Counted from the first letter of the stretch, positions 18,487-27,714 are shown. The stretch is DNA of 64,000 bases from an uncultured bacterium (GCA_903868125.1 CAIPUE010000015.1:1-64000); one strand, 5' to 3'. Numbers and translations are program-made. Notes: generated by a model from the letters alone, not told the origin.

Positions 18487-18929
18487 TATACTATCTCAAC
18501 CTTTCCGCCTGCTTTTTCAATTTTTTCTTTTGCTTGAGGCGTAACATAACTTGCTTTAACCGTAATTGCTTTAGAAATCTCACCGTTTCCAAGAATTCTC
18601 AACCCGTCTGTTGAAGGGTGAGCTTTTCTCATTTCTTTCAAAATTACTAAAGAAATTTCTGTGATATCAAGTCTTTCTAACGCGCTTATATTCATTTCTG
18701 CGTAGTTACGTTGGTTAATAATTTTGAACCCTTTTAACTTCGGCAATCTTCTGTAAGCAGGCATTTGTCCACCTTCGAATCCTACCTTCGCTGAACAGCC
18801 TGAACGTTGTCCTTCACCGTTGTGTCCGTGACAACTTGTTTTACCGTGTCCTGATGCACGACCGCGACCAACACGTTTAATTTTATGTGTCGAACCTTCA
18901 GCGGGTTTTAAATCTTCTAATTTTATCAT
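18486..18929 (-). CDS. rplO: 50S ribosomal protein L15
   Basis: The 147-residue protein begins with LEDLKPAEGSTHKIKRVGRGRASGHGKTSCHGHNGEGQRSG, the Gly/Lys/Arg-rich N-terminal extension of L15. FEGGQMPAYRRLPKLKGF is also diagnostic. It is co-transcribed between rpmD and secY. Confidence 0.96.
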   Translation of the reverse strand: MIKLEDLKPAEGSTHKIKRVGRGRASGHGKTSCHGHNGEGQRSGCSAKVGFEGGQMPAYRRLPKLKGFKIINQRNYAEMNISALERLDITEISLVILKEMRKAHPSTDGLRILGNGEISKAITVKASYVTPQAKEKIEKAGGKVEIV

Positions 18930-18965
18930 TTTTATAAATCCTTTCTAATGTAATTTTATTTTCAC

Positions 18966-19157
18966 TTATTCTATAACTTCCAATAAGTGAGAAATTTTAT
19001 TCACCATACCCAAAATTGTCGGGCTGTTGAAATGTTCCACTACTTGGTTGATTTTGCTCAAACCTAAACCTGTCGCAACTCTGCGTTGAGATTCAGATGA
19101 GCCGATTAAACTTTTTTTAAGCTTAATTTTTATTTTTTTTAATGCTGTTTTAGCCAT
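18966..19157 (-). CDS. rpmD: 50S ribosomal protein L30
   Basis: A 63-residue protein with KIKLKKSLIGSSESQRRVATGLGLSKINQVVEHFNSPTILGMVNKISHLLEV, the complete L30 fold. Size and position between rpsE and rplO are standard. Confidence 0.92.
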   Translation of the reverse strand: MAKTALKKIKIKLKKSLIGSSESQRRVATGLGLSKINQVVEHFNSPTILGMVNKISHLLEVIE

Positions 19158-19205
19158 TGTTTGTTTGCTCCTTGTTTGTTCTAGTTTTATCTTTTGTTCA
19201 CTTCG

Positions 19206-19796
19206 TCAATTTAATATTTCTGCGATTGTTTTGCCGCGTTTTTTAGCAATATCTTTAAACGGCGTCAAACTCTTCAATGCCTCTAAAGCGGCATTAGTTG
19301 CGTTAAGAGGAGACTTTGACCCGAGTGATTTACACAAGATATTTTCAATCCCTGCAAGTTCTAATACTGAACGAACCGCACCACCTGCGATAATCCCAGT
19401 ACCTTGAGATGCAGGTCTTAGCATTACGCTGCCAGCGCCTGAACGCCCAACGATAGGGTGAGGAATTGTTGTTTTGAAAATCGGCACCGTGATAAGGTTT
19501 TTTCTACCGTCAGCAACTGCTTTTTGAATAGCAATAATAACTTCTGCAGCTTTTGCACAACCTACGCCGACTTGACCTTTTTGATTCCCTACGATAACGA
19601 TGGCTCTAAAACTAAGTTTTTTACCACCTTTTACGACCTTTGTAACTCTTCTTATTTGAACAACACGCTCAGTCCATTCTGATTGCGGTTTTTCTTCTTG
19701 AGTTTCAATTCTTTTTTTTCTTGATTTGTTTTTTCTTGAATCAAAAGCGGTTTCACTTATTGCTTCAACTTTTTCTTCTACGATTTTTTTTTCCAC
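19206..19796 (-). CDS. rpsE: 30S ribosomal protein S5
   Basis: S5 helps decoding accuracy on the 30S subunit. The 196-residue protein has a charged N-terminal extension (about 45 residues) and then [43 protein letters not shown], the double-stranded-RNA-binding domain, and the C-terminal [38 protein letters not shown]. It starts at GTG with AAAGG upstream. It is the first gene of its cluster; rplR and other spc genes that usually precede it are not in the flanking 300 bp, which is a structured leader and then the divergent mnmE. Confidence 0.95.
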   Translation of the reverse strand: MEKKIVEEKVEAISETAFDSRKNKSRKKRIETQEEKPQSEWTERVVQIRRVTKVVKGGKKLSFRAIVIVGNQKGQVGVGCAKAAEVIIAIQKAVADGRKNLITVPIFKTTIPHPIVGRSGAGSVMLRPASQGTGIIAGGAVRSVLELAGIENILCKSLGSKSPLNATNAALEALKSLTPFKDIAKKRGKTIAEILN

Positions 19797-19852
19797 TGTA
19801 ATTTACCTTTCTTATGAGTAATACTAATTTGATTTTGATTTTTATTCTGACC

Positions 19853-19953
19853 CTAAATATTCCAATACAAAAGCCGCATGATTTTTTTTCACACAACCCG
19901 CTATTATGGAACGTTCAGGCTTGCCCTATCGCCCCTTTTGGAAATATATTTAG
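19853..19953 (-). promoter_or_regulatory. Structured leader candidate upstream of rpsE
   Basis: On the minus strand CTAAATATATTTCC (19953-19940) can pair with GGAATATTTAG (19863-19853), and the adjoining CAAAAG with CUUUUG extends the stem. About 70 nt are enclosed, with GGGGCGAUAGGGCAAGCC and a GAACGUUC self-complement. This could be an autoregulatory ribosomal-protein leader or another cis-acting RNA. I could not match it to a known riboswitch class by eye. Confidence 0.35.
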
Positions 19954-20091
19954 TTCCTTCTGACAAAACTATATATTAATATTATAATAAAAAGATTTAA
20001 TTGCAATAGATTTCAAAAGAAATGTTAAGAGTTCATTGACGCACAACAATAAACGCCTGTTTTAAAATTATGCAACTGCCTCTTTTTGTAA

Positions 20092-20097
20092 TATAAT
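20092..20097 (+). promoter_or_regulatory. -10 box of mnmE
   Basis: A consensus TATAAT lies 16 nt upstream of the mnmE ATG; GAGAGG then serves as the ribosome binding site on a very short leader. Confidence 0.5.
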
Positions 20098-20113
20098 GCT
20101 ATGAGAGGTTAAA

Positions 20114-21490
20114 ATGAACATAATTCAAGAATTTGATACAATCAGCGCAATTGCAACCCCAATAGGAACCGGTGGAGTCGGGGTTATAAGAATTTCGGGC
20201 GAAAAAAGTTTTGACATTGTTCAAAAAATTTTCGTTCAAAAACTAATCGCAGGAAAAATACACCACGGATGGATAAAAGATAATGGCAACAACATTGATG
20301 AAGTAATCGTCTTACCTTTTAAAACACCAAATAGCTACACCGGTGAAGATGTTATTGAAATTCAATGCCACGGTGGAATAAATGTTGTCAGAAATATTCT
20401 TGATTTGGTGTTGAAAAACGGCGCGAGGCTTGCCGAGCGCGGAGAATTCACCAAGCGAGCGTTTTTAAACCACAAACTCGACCTTTCTCAAGCTGAGGCA
20501 GTATGTGATTTAATTCATGCCAAAACGCAGAATTTTGCAATTCAATCCACAAAAAATCTGTCAGGAGTTTTAGCCAAAAAAGTTAGCGAAATTAAAAAAG
20601 ATATTTTTGAAGTTTTATCCAGAATTATTGCAGGAATTGACTTCCCTGATGATGTAAAAGAACCCGACTATGATTATTTACAAAACGAATTCAAAAACTC
20701 AATCAAAAAAATTGACGAGATTTTACTCTGTGCAAAATCCTCAAATGTCCTAAGACAGGGAATAAAAATTGCTATTTTAGGTAAGCCGAATGTTGGAAAA
20801 TCTTCACTTTTTAATGCGCTTTTAAGTCTAAATCGCGCGATAGTAACCGATGTTGCAGGAACAACAAGGGATATTTTGACGGAAACTCTTGATTTTGAGG
20901 GAATTCCGATTACTTTAATAGATACTGCGGGGATTAGGGAGAGTTCTCAAGTTGGAAAAGTCGAAGAAATTGGGATTGAGTTTTCCAAACAGTCTGCGCA
21001 AGAAGCTGACTTAATACTGTTTTTACACGATGCATCCACAGGTATGAACGAGGATGATGAAATTATTTTGGACTTAATCAGGGGGAAAAATCACATAAAA
21101 ATCGCAAATAAAGCTGATTTGCAAAAGAATGTAAGGGACATATATACCCACTCATCACTCGTGGAAGATGGGTTGAGTGAGGGGTGCATATATTTGTCTA
21201 CCCTCACAAAACTAGGATTTGGTGACTTAAAACAATCAATTAAAAAATTCGTAGGTGAAAAATCAATTGAAGATACGGAATTTATTACGAATAACCGTCA
21301 ACAAGATTGCCTTATTAAGTCACGTGAAAGCTTACAACAAGCTCTTTTAGCTGCACAAATCAAAGAATTACAAGACTTAATTTCAATTGATGTTAAATCT
21401 GCACTTTTATATTTAGATGAAATTACCGGCGAAGTAATTACTGACGATATTTTAAACAATATTTTTGATAATTTTTGCATAGGAAAGTGA
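20114..21490 (+). CDS. mnmE: tRNA uridine-5-carboxymethylaminomethyl modification GTPase MnmE
   Basis: MnmE (TrmE) with MnmG modifies the wobble uridine of several tRNAs. The 458-residue protein has the N-terminal folate-binding domain (ISAIATPIGTGGVGVIRISG), the helical domain, an inserted G domain with G1 GKPNVGKSSLFNALL, switch motif TTRD, DTAGIR and NKAD, and the invariant C-terminal FCIGK. Residues around 342-358 (RDIYTHSSLVEDGLSEG) are encoded by an imperfect palindrome, which may be an in-frame repeat insertion. It overlaps or abuts the downstream MATE gene. Confidence 0.95.
   Translation: MNIIQEFDTISAIATPIGTGGVGVIRISGEKSFDIVQKIFVQKLIAGKIHHGWIKDNGNNIDEVIVLPFKTPNSYTGEDVIEIQCHGGINVVRNILDLVLKNGARLAERGEFTKRAFLNHKLDLSQAEAVCDLIHAKTQNFAIQSTKNLSGVLAKKVSEIKKDIFEVLSRIIAGIDFPDDVKEPDYDYLQNEFKNSIKKIDEILLCAKSSNVLRQGIKIAILGKPNVGKSSLFNALLSLNRAIVTDVAGTTRDILTETLDFEGIPITLIDTAGIRESSQVGKVEEIGIEFSKQSAQEADLILFLHDASTGMNEDDEIILDLIRGKNHIKIANKADLQKNVRDIYTHSSLVEDGLSEGCIYLSTLTKLGFGDLKQSIKKFVGEKSIEDTEFITNNRQQDCLIKSRESLQQALLAAQIKELQDLISIDVKSALLYLDEITGEVITDDILNNIFDNFCIGK
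21138..21193. repeat. Palindromic element inside the mnmE G domain
   Basis: The left arm (21138-21160, with ATATATACCCACTC) and the right arm (21175-21193, with GAGTGAGGGGTGCATATAT) are imperfect reverse complements around a 14-bp loop. The element stays in frame. Confidence 0.6.
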
Positions 21491-21492
21491 TT

Positions 21493-22812
21493 ATGACTAA
21501 TGTAAAGGCTTATCCTAAATACATGAAAGAATTATTCAAGCTTGCCTCACCAATGATTATGGGAAGTTTGGGAATAATATTGATTGGAGCAGGGGATGTT
21601 TTTGTCGCCGCAAGACATTCTAGCAACACTCTTGCTTCAATTAGTATAGCGAATTCTATTTTAACCTGCATTTTTCTGTTTGGAATAGGTTTGTTGGCAA
21701 GTATTTCGCCGCTTTTGTCTAATTTTAGAGGTTCCAGAAACAATATAAAAAAATATTTTTTGCCGACGATAAGTTTTGCTATTGTTTTGGCGTTTTTGTC
21801 GTCAATTTTAATCCTGTTATTTATCCCTTTACTTTGCAATCTCGGATTTGACCCGATTTTAATTCCCGCAATTAAAAAATATATGTTTATTTGTGCTTTT
21901 TCGACTTTCGGTGCGTACTTACAGATGGCTTTAAAAGAGTACTTGCAGGCATTTGAAATTGTTCTTTTCCCGAATTTTTTAAATATTATCGGTGTATTTG
22001 TTCATTTATTTTTGGATTTTGTATTTGTTTTCGGTTGGTTTGGATTGCCTGCAATGGGGGCTGTAGGATTAGCGATTGCAACCCTTTTATCCAGAACATT
22101 ATTTGGATTAATACTTCTTTTTTACTGTTTAAAATTAATTCGGATTAGAAAATATAAGGATTTAGAATATTTTGTAAAGCTTTTAAAGCTGGGGTTCCCA
22201 ATTGCGACTGCTATTTTGTTGGAGGTTTTGGCTTTTAATCTAATTACCATCTTTATCGGCAGAGTTTCGGGTGTATATGCAGCGAGCCAAAATATTTTAA
22301 TAACACTATCAACAGCAACATTCATGATTCCGATGGCTATTTCTAACGCGATTGCGGTAAAAGTCGGTTTCGCAAACGGTGCGTGTAATTATAAGGATGT
22401 AAAAAGATATTCTATTGCAGGGGTCGGGGTTTCTGTAGGATTTATGGCAATATGTGCGGGGGGATTTATATTTTTCCCAAGATTTTTTGTAAATATTTTC
22501 ACACAAGATCCTACTCTGGTAAAAATTTGTGTCCCAATTCTACTACTGATGGGGTTATTTCAAATTTTTGACGGGCTTCAGGTGTCTCTGGGCGGCGTTT
22601 TCAAAGGGCTTAAGGCAACAAACATAGTAATGTTTGGTAATTTAGTCGCTTACTGGTTAGTCGGTCTTCCATTGGGATTTATCCTTGCGTTTAAATATAA
22701 TATGTATTTGTACGGGTTTTGGATAGGGCTGACAGTTTCTATTTTTTCTTTGAGTATAATGTTATTATTGATTTTGTTAAAAAAACTCAGGAAAATAAAA
22801 AGAGCCGATTAG
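21493..22812 (+). CDS. MATE-family multidrug efflux transporter
   Basis: A 439-residue membrane protein with about twelve hydrophobic segments. The start (YMKELFKLASPMIMGSLGIILIGAGDVFVAARHSSNTLASISIANSI) is the typical MATE N-terminal half, and the second half repeats the pattern (LKLGFPIATAILLEVLAFNLITIFIG). These transporters expel cationic drugs in exchange for Na+ or H+. I chose ATG 21493 (MTNVKAYPK), 2 bp after the mnmE stop, with GGAAAG upstream, rather than the earlier frame start overlapping mnmE. Confidence 0.88.
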   Translation: MTNVKAYPKYMKELFKLASPMIMGSLGIILIGAGDVFVAARHSSNTLASISIANSILTCIFLFGIGLLASISPLLSNFRGSRNNIKKYFLPTISFAIVLAFLSSILILLFIPLLCNLGFDPILIPAIKKYMFICAFSTFGAYLQMALKEYLQAFEIVLFPNFLNIIGVFVHLFLDFVFVFGWFGLPAMGAVGLAIATLLSRTLFGLILLFYCLKLIRIRKYKDLEYFVKLLKLGFPIATAILLEVLAFNLITIFIGRVSGVYAASQNILITLSTATFMIPMAISNAIAVKVGFANGACNYKDVKRYSIAGVGVSVGFMAICAGGFIFFPRFFVNIFTQDPTLVKICVPILLLMGLFQIFDGLQVSLGGVFKGLKATNIVMFGNLVAYWLVGLPLGFILAFKYNMYLYGFWIGLTVSIFSLSIMLLLILLKKLRKIKRAD

Positions 22813-22827
22813 AATAATCGACTCTTT
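22799..22827. terminator. Bidirectional terminator between MATE and SLH genes
   Basis: AAAGAG-C-CGATTA-GAA-TAATCG-A-CTCTTT forms a long stem overlapping the MATE stop. A T-rich tail follows on the minus strand, suiting the SLH gene. Confidence 0.7.
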
Positions 22828-22851
22828 CATAAGGATAAATGTATATTTTTT

Positions 22852-25011
22852 TTATTCGTGGCATCCAAAAGCAATTGTAACTTCTTCTTTCGGATTAATT
22901 GCTGAGATTTTGCTGCCGCTAGGGTCAACAAGATAAGCAACTTCGTCGCCTGTTGTTTGGAATAAGCCTGTAGCACCGCTTAAAGCAGTTCTAGCAAAGT
23001 CAACAGGAGCTATGATGGCTGATTTGGTAGCATCTTGTAAGCTTCTTCCCGCAGCACGGAATTGACCTTGGAATACTTCGCTTGAAGCAATACCAACACC
23101 ACCGGAGACATCTTCAAATGCGTTACCCGCGTTTGAAATCATACCGCCGACAGTTCTGCTTGTTGTACCAACCAATCCACCAAGTAAAGTGAACGGCATT
23201 GCAACCAATCTGGCAACGATATTTTGTTTTTTATCGCAGTTAATTTTAGCTGATAAGATTTGTCTTGGTAAGTCCATTTTGCAGTTGTCACAGTCTTGGA
23301 TATTTGTGAACGCTACTTTCAAGGCACCTTTGTCGCATCCTGAAGGTCTTATAACTTCAACAATTTTACCGTTAACTCTTGAACCACAAGGGTAACATTT
23401 TCCGTTGATAGTTAATTCTTCGGTAGTTGTTGCAGCAAATTGTTGTCCGACATGGGAAGATTTAGCGTTGATTTCGTCTAAGAATTTTACTTTCAAAGTC
23501 GGAATATTTACTATTTCTTCATTTTCCATGAAGGCTGCTTTTGGACAGCATGGGTCTGCCGGTTTAGGACAATCACATGCAGTCGCAGGGTTTGTATCAT
23601 AACCCATTGCTACGCGTGTATTTTGAAGCATATCGGCAATCTCTGCTCTTGAAGCTTCCTCGCAAGGTTTTATTGTGTTACAATTCGGACTGGTTTTTAA
23701 AGCACCTGATTGAAGTGCCTTTGCAACAGGGATTTCTGCCCAAGTAGGAACTGCATTACCATCACAGTACTGACTTAGGATTTCTTTTGCCTTACAAGAA
23801 TCTATGTCACAGTTGATGCCATGAGACATTGCGGTTAGAGCTTCTACACGAGATACCGGCTGTTTAGGTTTAAATTTATTCCCCGGATATCCGCACATAA
23901 TACCCTCTTCAACCGCTTTTGCGATTAAAGGATTAGCCCAATGGCTTCTAGGCACATCTTTAAATATGCTCTTAGAAGATAATCCTGAACAATTTAAATT
24001 GTAACCTTTAACCATCATTGTTGCAAACTCCGCACGTGATATATCCCTGCTCGGTCTAAAGAATCTATCAGGATAACCTACAACAATATCATTAATTGCA
24101 AGTTTGTCTATCGGACAAGCAGCCCAATAACTGTCAGGAACATCAGGGAAAGCCTGAGCTAGGGGCGTAGCCGCACCTGTTGCACATGACGGACAAGATA
24201 CAGTCGCAGGAGCATTAAAAGGGATGAATGATCTTTCTATCGCTCTTAATGAATTTGGAGTTTGGATTGTGGTAGCACAACCCGCATCACATCCGCATGG
24301 TGCAGCCGCACCAGTCATAGATCCGCAAGGTGCATTAATCACCGGAAGACAGCAAGGGTCGCAAGGTGCCGCAAATCCCGTATTGCTTCCGCATCCGCTT
24401 CCGCAAGAATTGCATTTTGGAGCACAGCCTCTTGCAACAGGAACGCCGCCGATTGCACATCCGCAAGGTGTTGGATTACATCCGCAACCAAGGCCCAACG
24501 GTGCCGCTGCACCTGTGTTGTAGCCATAACCGCCATAACCCATTGCTACAGGCATACCAACTCGGGATGCAGCCAAGCTATCACAACAATCAAGCATCCA
24601 AGCAGTTTCTGTTGAGTAAATCGCATTCGTCTGTTCCCCAACGTAATTATTGTCACCATAAACAGCGTTTGGATAAGCATAAACTTGCTTCATATCCAAA
24701 TCTGCGCAACTGGTATCAGGACAAGTTGCACATGCCGGAACTTGCGGTGCGCAAGGAACCGGACAACCACATGCCGGTGCAGATGCACAATTGCATGCCG
24801 GTTGAGCATTACATCCGCTTGGGGTCTTCGCTTGACATCCGCAAGTCGAACTGTTTTGCCCGCAAATCGGGCAGGCTGTAACTGCAGGTGTACTCACCAT
24901 TTGTCCACTGTTACAACCGGAAATCGGGCAGGCTGCCATTGCGTTATTGAATGAACACGTTGCTATTCCAACGGCAATTGCAGCTGCCACAGTAAGTTTT
25001 TTAATCGTCAT
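22852..25011 (-). CDS. Cys-rich SLH-domain envelope protein
   Basis: About 719 residues with a signal peptide (MTIKKLTVAAAIAVGIATCSFNNAMA, then ACP). The first 220 mature residues are extraordinarily Cys/Pro/Gly-rich with CPIC, CGC, CNC and CAPQVPACATC patterns. Two or three SLH repeats follow (FPDVPDSYWAACPIDKLAINDIVVGYP; FKDVPRSHWANPLIAKAVEEGIMCGYP), which usually bind secondary cell-wall polymers or peptidoglycan. The C-terminal third has a beta-rich domain (LKVKFLDEINAKSSHVGQQF) and a Gly/Ala-rich helical tail. ATG 25011 has AAGGAGG 5 nt upstream; a TTG at 25047 with AGGAGG 6 nt upstream would add 12 residues. Probably an abundant surface protein. Confidence 0.85.
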   Translation of the reverse strand: MTIKKLTVAAAIAVGIATCSFNNAMAACPISGCNSGQMVSTPAVTACPICGQNSSTCGCQAKTPSGCNAQPACNCASAPACGCPVPCAPQVPACATCPDTSCADLDMKQVYAYPNAVYGDNNYVGEQTNAIYSTETAWMLDCCDSLAASRVGMPVAMGYGGYGYNTGAAAPLGLGCGCNPTPCGCAIGGVPVARGCAPKCNSCGSGCGSNTGFAAPCDPCCLPVINAPCGSMTGAAAPCGCDAGCATTIQTPNSLRAIERSFIPFNAPATVSCPSCATGAATPLAQAFPDVPDSYWAACPIDKLAINDIVVGYPDRFFRPSRDISRAEFATMMVKGYNLNCSGLSSKSIFKDVPRSHWANPLIAKAVEEGIMCGYPGNKFKPKQPVSRVEALTAMSHGINCDIDSCKAKEILSQYCDGNAVPTWAEIPVAKALQSGALKTSPNCNTIKPCEEASRAEIADMLQNTRVAMGYDTNPATACDCPKPADPCCPKAAFMENEEIVNIPTLKVKFLDEINAKSSHVGQQFAATTTEELTINGKCYPCGSRVNGKIVEVIRPSGCDKGALKVAFTNIQDCDNCKMDLPRQILSAKINCDKKQNIVARLVAMPFTLLGGLVGTTSRTVGGMISNAGNAFEDVSGGVGIASSEVFQGQFRAAGRSLQDATKSAIIAPVDFARTALSGATGLFQTTGDEVAYLVDPSGSKISAINPKEEVTIAFGCHE

Positions 25012-25275
25012 TTTTACCTCCTTGTGTTTACTCGAGGCCCATACCAAAACAAACCTCCTAAAGTTTTAAAAAACCAAACTTGTACAGTAATTATGCTATC
25101 TAATAACAATAGGAAACATTGCCAAAAAAGGTTATCTTCTTGGGCTATTTGTTTAGACCTTAAGTAGAATTAAAAAAGAGTAAAAAGTAGCATAAGAGCA
25201 TGATGACAATGCGATTATGCTTGAGGCTGCTGGGAAATTACCCCCTTCCCAGCACAGTAAAAGCCAACCCTCTTT
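25012..25275 (-). other. Leader of the SLH gene with two strong ribosome binding sites
   Basis: AGGAGG (25054-25059, minus strand) and AAGGAGG just before 25011 are 36 nt apart. Between them lies a five-codon frame ATG GGC CTC GAG TAA (25042-25028). A hairpin GCTGGGAA/TTCCCAGC (25229-25253) near rseP may end the rseP message. No other gene is seen. Confidence 0.5.
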
Positions 25276-26643
25276 TTAAAATTTCTTTGTAATTAATCCA
25301 AACACATCGTTAAAAATGACAAAGAACATAAGTAAAATTAAAAATAGAAATCCTGCATTACCTATTTTTTCAATAATAGCTTCATTAATAGGCTTGCCGC
25401 GAAGCTTTTCAATAAGTAAAAACATAATATGACCGCCATCAAGTGCAGGAATCGGCAAGAAATTGACAATAGCCAAATCCATTGAAATAATTGCAATTAG
25501 CAGTAATCCCAAAAAGATTCCGTTATTATCAATAATGTCGCCACCAACTTTAGTTATGGCAATAATTCCGTGTAAATCCTTGAGCGGAATTTGTCCCGTA
25601 AAAATTTGATATAGACCGTATACCATCATATAAGTATTATCATAAAGATATTTTGTGCCGGTAGTTAAAATAGATTTAGGAGTTTTGGTTGGAATTAACA
25701 TTTCTTTTGCCTCAAGCTTAATTCCTATTAGCCCTTTTTTATTAGTTAGAATAGGTAATAAATTGATAATTTCACCATTTCTTTCTACTTGGATATTGAC
25801 AGGTCTGGAATTGTCAGAGAGAGCATAAGCGATATCATTTAATGTGTATTTACCATCAGAAACATAAACAGATTTACCCTTTAACTCGTCACGAAGTTTT
25901 TCTTGAGATTTTGTCAAAGATGCCCATGAGTTTTTATATTTTTTCATCCCCTTTAAAACTTTGTCTTCAATTTTGACAGGTTCTTCCAATTTCTGTTGTG
26001 GCAATTGCACAGCAACGTCTTTTGGTACAACTTCATCTTTTAAAAGTGCAGGATTAAAATTTTTCAATTCAATAAAATTATTAAGCGCGGCACTTTCATC
26101 AATTTTTCCGTCATCTGTTTTACTCAATTGAATAAAATTTAATAAAGAATATGTATTATCAATCTTTGAACCGTTTATTTTAACGATTTTATCTTTTTCC
26201 TGAATTCCGCTTTGCCAAATGTTTTCAGTTTTAGGCGCAATAATATCATTTACATAAATATCATACTTGCCGGAGGGCATACTTCCCCATAAAAATGCAG
26301 TTAAGAAAACAAAAACAAATGCACAAACAATATTCGCAAATACACCCGCCGATACAACAATAGCCCTTTGATAAACGGGTCTGTTTGAAAATCTTTCGGG
26401 AGAATCTTTGTCCAACTCACAATCTTTTTCGTCATCAGGGAAAGCAACATAGCCACCTAATAAAAATGCGTGGATTAAAATTTTCGTATCACCCCATTGA
26501 GTTTCGTACAAAGTAGGTCCGATAGGTAGTCCAAATCCGAATTTTTCGACTTTTATTTTAAAAAACCTTGCCGCCAAAAAATGCCCTGCCTCGTGGACCA
26601 AAACTAAAACACTTAATAGTAATAACATTATAATAATTGACAT
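25276..26643 (-). CDS. rseP: RIP metalloprotease RseP (site-2 protease)
   Basis: An intramembrane zinc protease (M50) that cleaves anti-sigma factors or signal-peptide remnants. The 455-residue protein has the zinc motif HEAGH in the first membrane segment (VLVHEAGHFLAARFFKI), LGGYVAFPDD, a central PDZ-like region (residues about 120-300, with a longer insert than usual) and the third zinc ligand region FLPIPALDGGHIMF. The substrate is not visible here. It lies upstream of the SLH gene on the same strand and divergent from comF. Confidence 0.92.
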   Translation of the reverse strand: MSIIIMLLLLSVLVLVHEAGHFLAARFFKIKVEKFGFGLPIGPTLYETQWGDTKILIHAFLLGGYVAFPDDEKDCELDKDSPERFSNRPVYQRAIVVSAGVFANIVCAFVFVFLTAFLWGSMPSGKYDIYVNDIIAPKTENIWQSGIQEKDKIVKINGSKIDNTYSLLNFIQLSKTDDGKIDESAALNNFIELKNFNPALLKDEVVPKDVAVQLPQQKLEEPVKIEDKVLKGMKKYKNSWASLTKSQEKLRDELKGKSVYVSDGKYTLNDIAYALSDNSRPVNIQVERNGEIINLLPILTNKKGLIGIKLEAKEMLIPTKTPKSILTTGTKYLYDNTYMMVYGLYQIFTGQIPLKDLHGIIAITKVGGDIIDNNGIFLGLLLIAIISMDLAIVNFLPIPALDGGHIMFLLIEKLRGKPINEAIIEKIGNAGFLFLILLMFFVIFNDVFGLITKKF

Positions 26644-26694
26644 TTTTTCTCCTTTATTCCTCGTAATAGTATTTTACCATACAAATATCCATTG

Positions 26695-26700
26695 TATAAT
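26695..26700 (+). promoter_or_regulatory. -10 box 7 nt before the comF start
   Basis: TATAAT ends 7 nt before the ATG at 26708 with no ribosome binding site between, implying a leaderless message. Confidence 0.5.
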
Positions 26701-26707
26701 AAATCGT

Positions 26708-27373
26708 ATGAAAAAGTTTTTAACCAACCTTTTAGACTGGATATACAAAAAGAAGTGTTATTTTTGCGGCAGTTCAAAAGAATGTGTAAAAATGTGCTCA
26801 AACTGTTATGACGAAATGGATTATCTGCAAATTGGTAAAGATAGAGAAATTTTAGGTGCGAATGTCTATTGCGCAGGAGTTTACAGCCAAAATCTGCAAA
26901 AACTTATCAGAGGACTAAAATACCACAACCAAAAAGATTTAGCCTATTTTCAGGCAAAATTCATGTATGAATACTGGCAAAAAATCTTAAATAAAAAAGA
27001 TTTTTATCAGGTTGTGCCTATCCCGCTTTTTAAAGCAAGAGAAAAAAGCCGAAAATACAATCACATGACACTAGTTTGCGAAGAATTTTGTAAATTAACA
27101 GGCTATGAGATGAATTTAGAATTGGTAGAGAGAATAAAAGACACAAAGCCTCAATATAAATTAAATAAATCCCAAAGAATGGACAATCTAGCAAACGCTT
27201 TTAAAATAAATAAACATAAGCTTTTGAACGGCAAAATTCTTCTGCTTGATGATATTTGTACCACCGGTGCAACTTTTGAAAATATAATTATAGAACTCAC
27301 AAAAAACGGGTTAAGTGAAATTACTTGTTTCGCAACAACAACGCCTTTTTCTGGTGGGGAGGCACTTTTATGA
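26708..27373 (+). CDS. ComF-family phosphoribosyltransferase
   Basis: 221 residues. An N-terminal zinc-ribbon (KCYFCGSSKECVKMCSNCYDEM, residues 15-36) is followed by a type I phosphoribosyltransferase domain with PRPP loop ILLLDDICTTGATFENI (about 179-195). ComF/GntX proteins assist DNA uptake in competent bacteria, but many members have unknown roles. No other competence gene is in the window. Its stop overlaps the next gene (ATGA). Confidence 0.85.
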   Translation: MKKFLTNLLDWIYKKKCYFCGSSKECVKMCSNCYDEMDYLQIGKDREILGANVYCAGVYSQNLQKLIRGLKYHNQKDLAYFQAKFMYEYWQKILNKKDFYQVVPIPLFKAREKSRKYNHMTLVCEEFCKLTGYEMNLELVERIKDTKPQYKLNKSQRMDNLANAFKINKHKLLNGKILLLDDICTTGATFENIIIELTKNGLSEITCFATTTPFSGGEALL

Positions 27374-27675
27374 TATTAGCGGAATTTGCAAAATTCTTGC
27401 AAAATAACGAACAAGAAATAATCAAAAAAAAATCCTGCACGAGCCTGCTTGGAGCATGGATTAAATCAGTGCTTGAGAAAAAGCCGAAATCTAATATCGA
27501 AAAGATTATTCATAAAGAAATAACCCTTGCTAAAAATAAGGTGGGAGATTACTTACTCGTGGCAAAATCTGAAAGCGGAAGAACTTTGACGAACGCTCTT
27601 TATAATTTTGCTTTAAGTTATGAACAACACGTTCTCAAAAAATGGCTTCAAGACAAGAAACCGAGCGATTTTTAA
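27370..27675 (+). CDS. Small cytosolic protein coupled to comF, unknown function
   Basis: 101 residues from ATG 27370, which overlaps the comF stop and has GGGGAGG about 7 nt upstream, so coupling is likely. The sequence is helical and Lys-rich (NNEQEIIKKKSCTSLLGAWIKSVLEKKPKSNIEKIIHKEI) with no membrane segment. No family was recognised. A strong terminator follows. Confidence 0.65.
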   Translation: MILAEFAKFLQNNEQEIIKKKSCTSLLGAWIKSVLEKKPKSNIEKIIHKEITLAKNKVGDYLLVAKSESGRTLTNALYNFALSYEQHVLKKWLQDKKPSDF

Positions 27676-27678
27676 ATT

Positions 27679-27714
27679 GAGGATGCGGAAAAATCCTAAT
27701 TTTTCCGCATCCTC
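27679..27714. terminator. Perfect 16-bp hairpin between convergent genes
   Basis: GAGGATGCGGAAAAAT pairs completely with ATTTTTCCGCATCCTC around CCTA. It likely ends transcripts from both sides. Confidence 0.85.

Noticed and set aside
24224-24954. Several long plus-strand frames opposite the SLH gene
   Set aside because: They are shadows caused by the biased Cys/Gly/Pro codons on the true strand.
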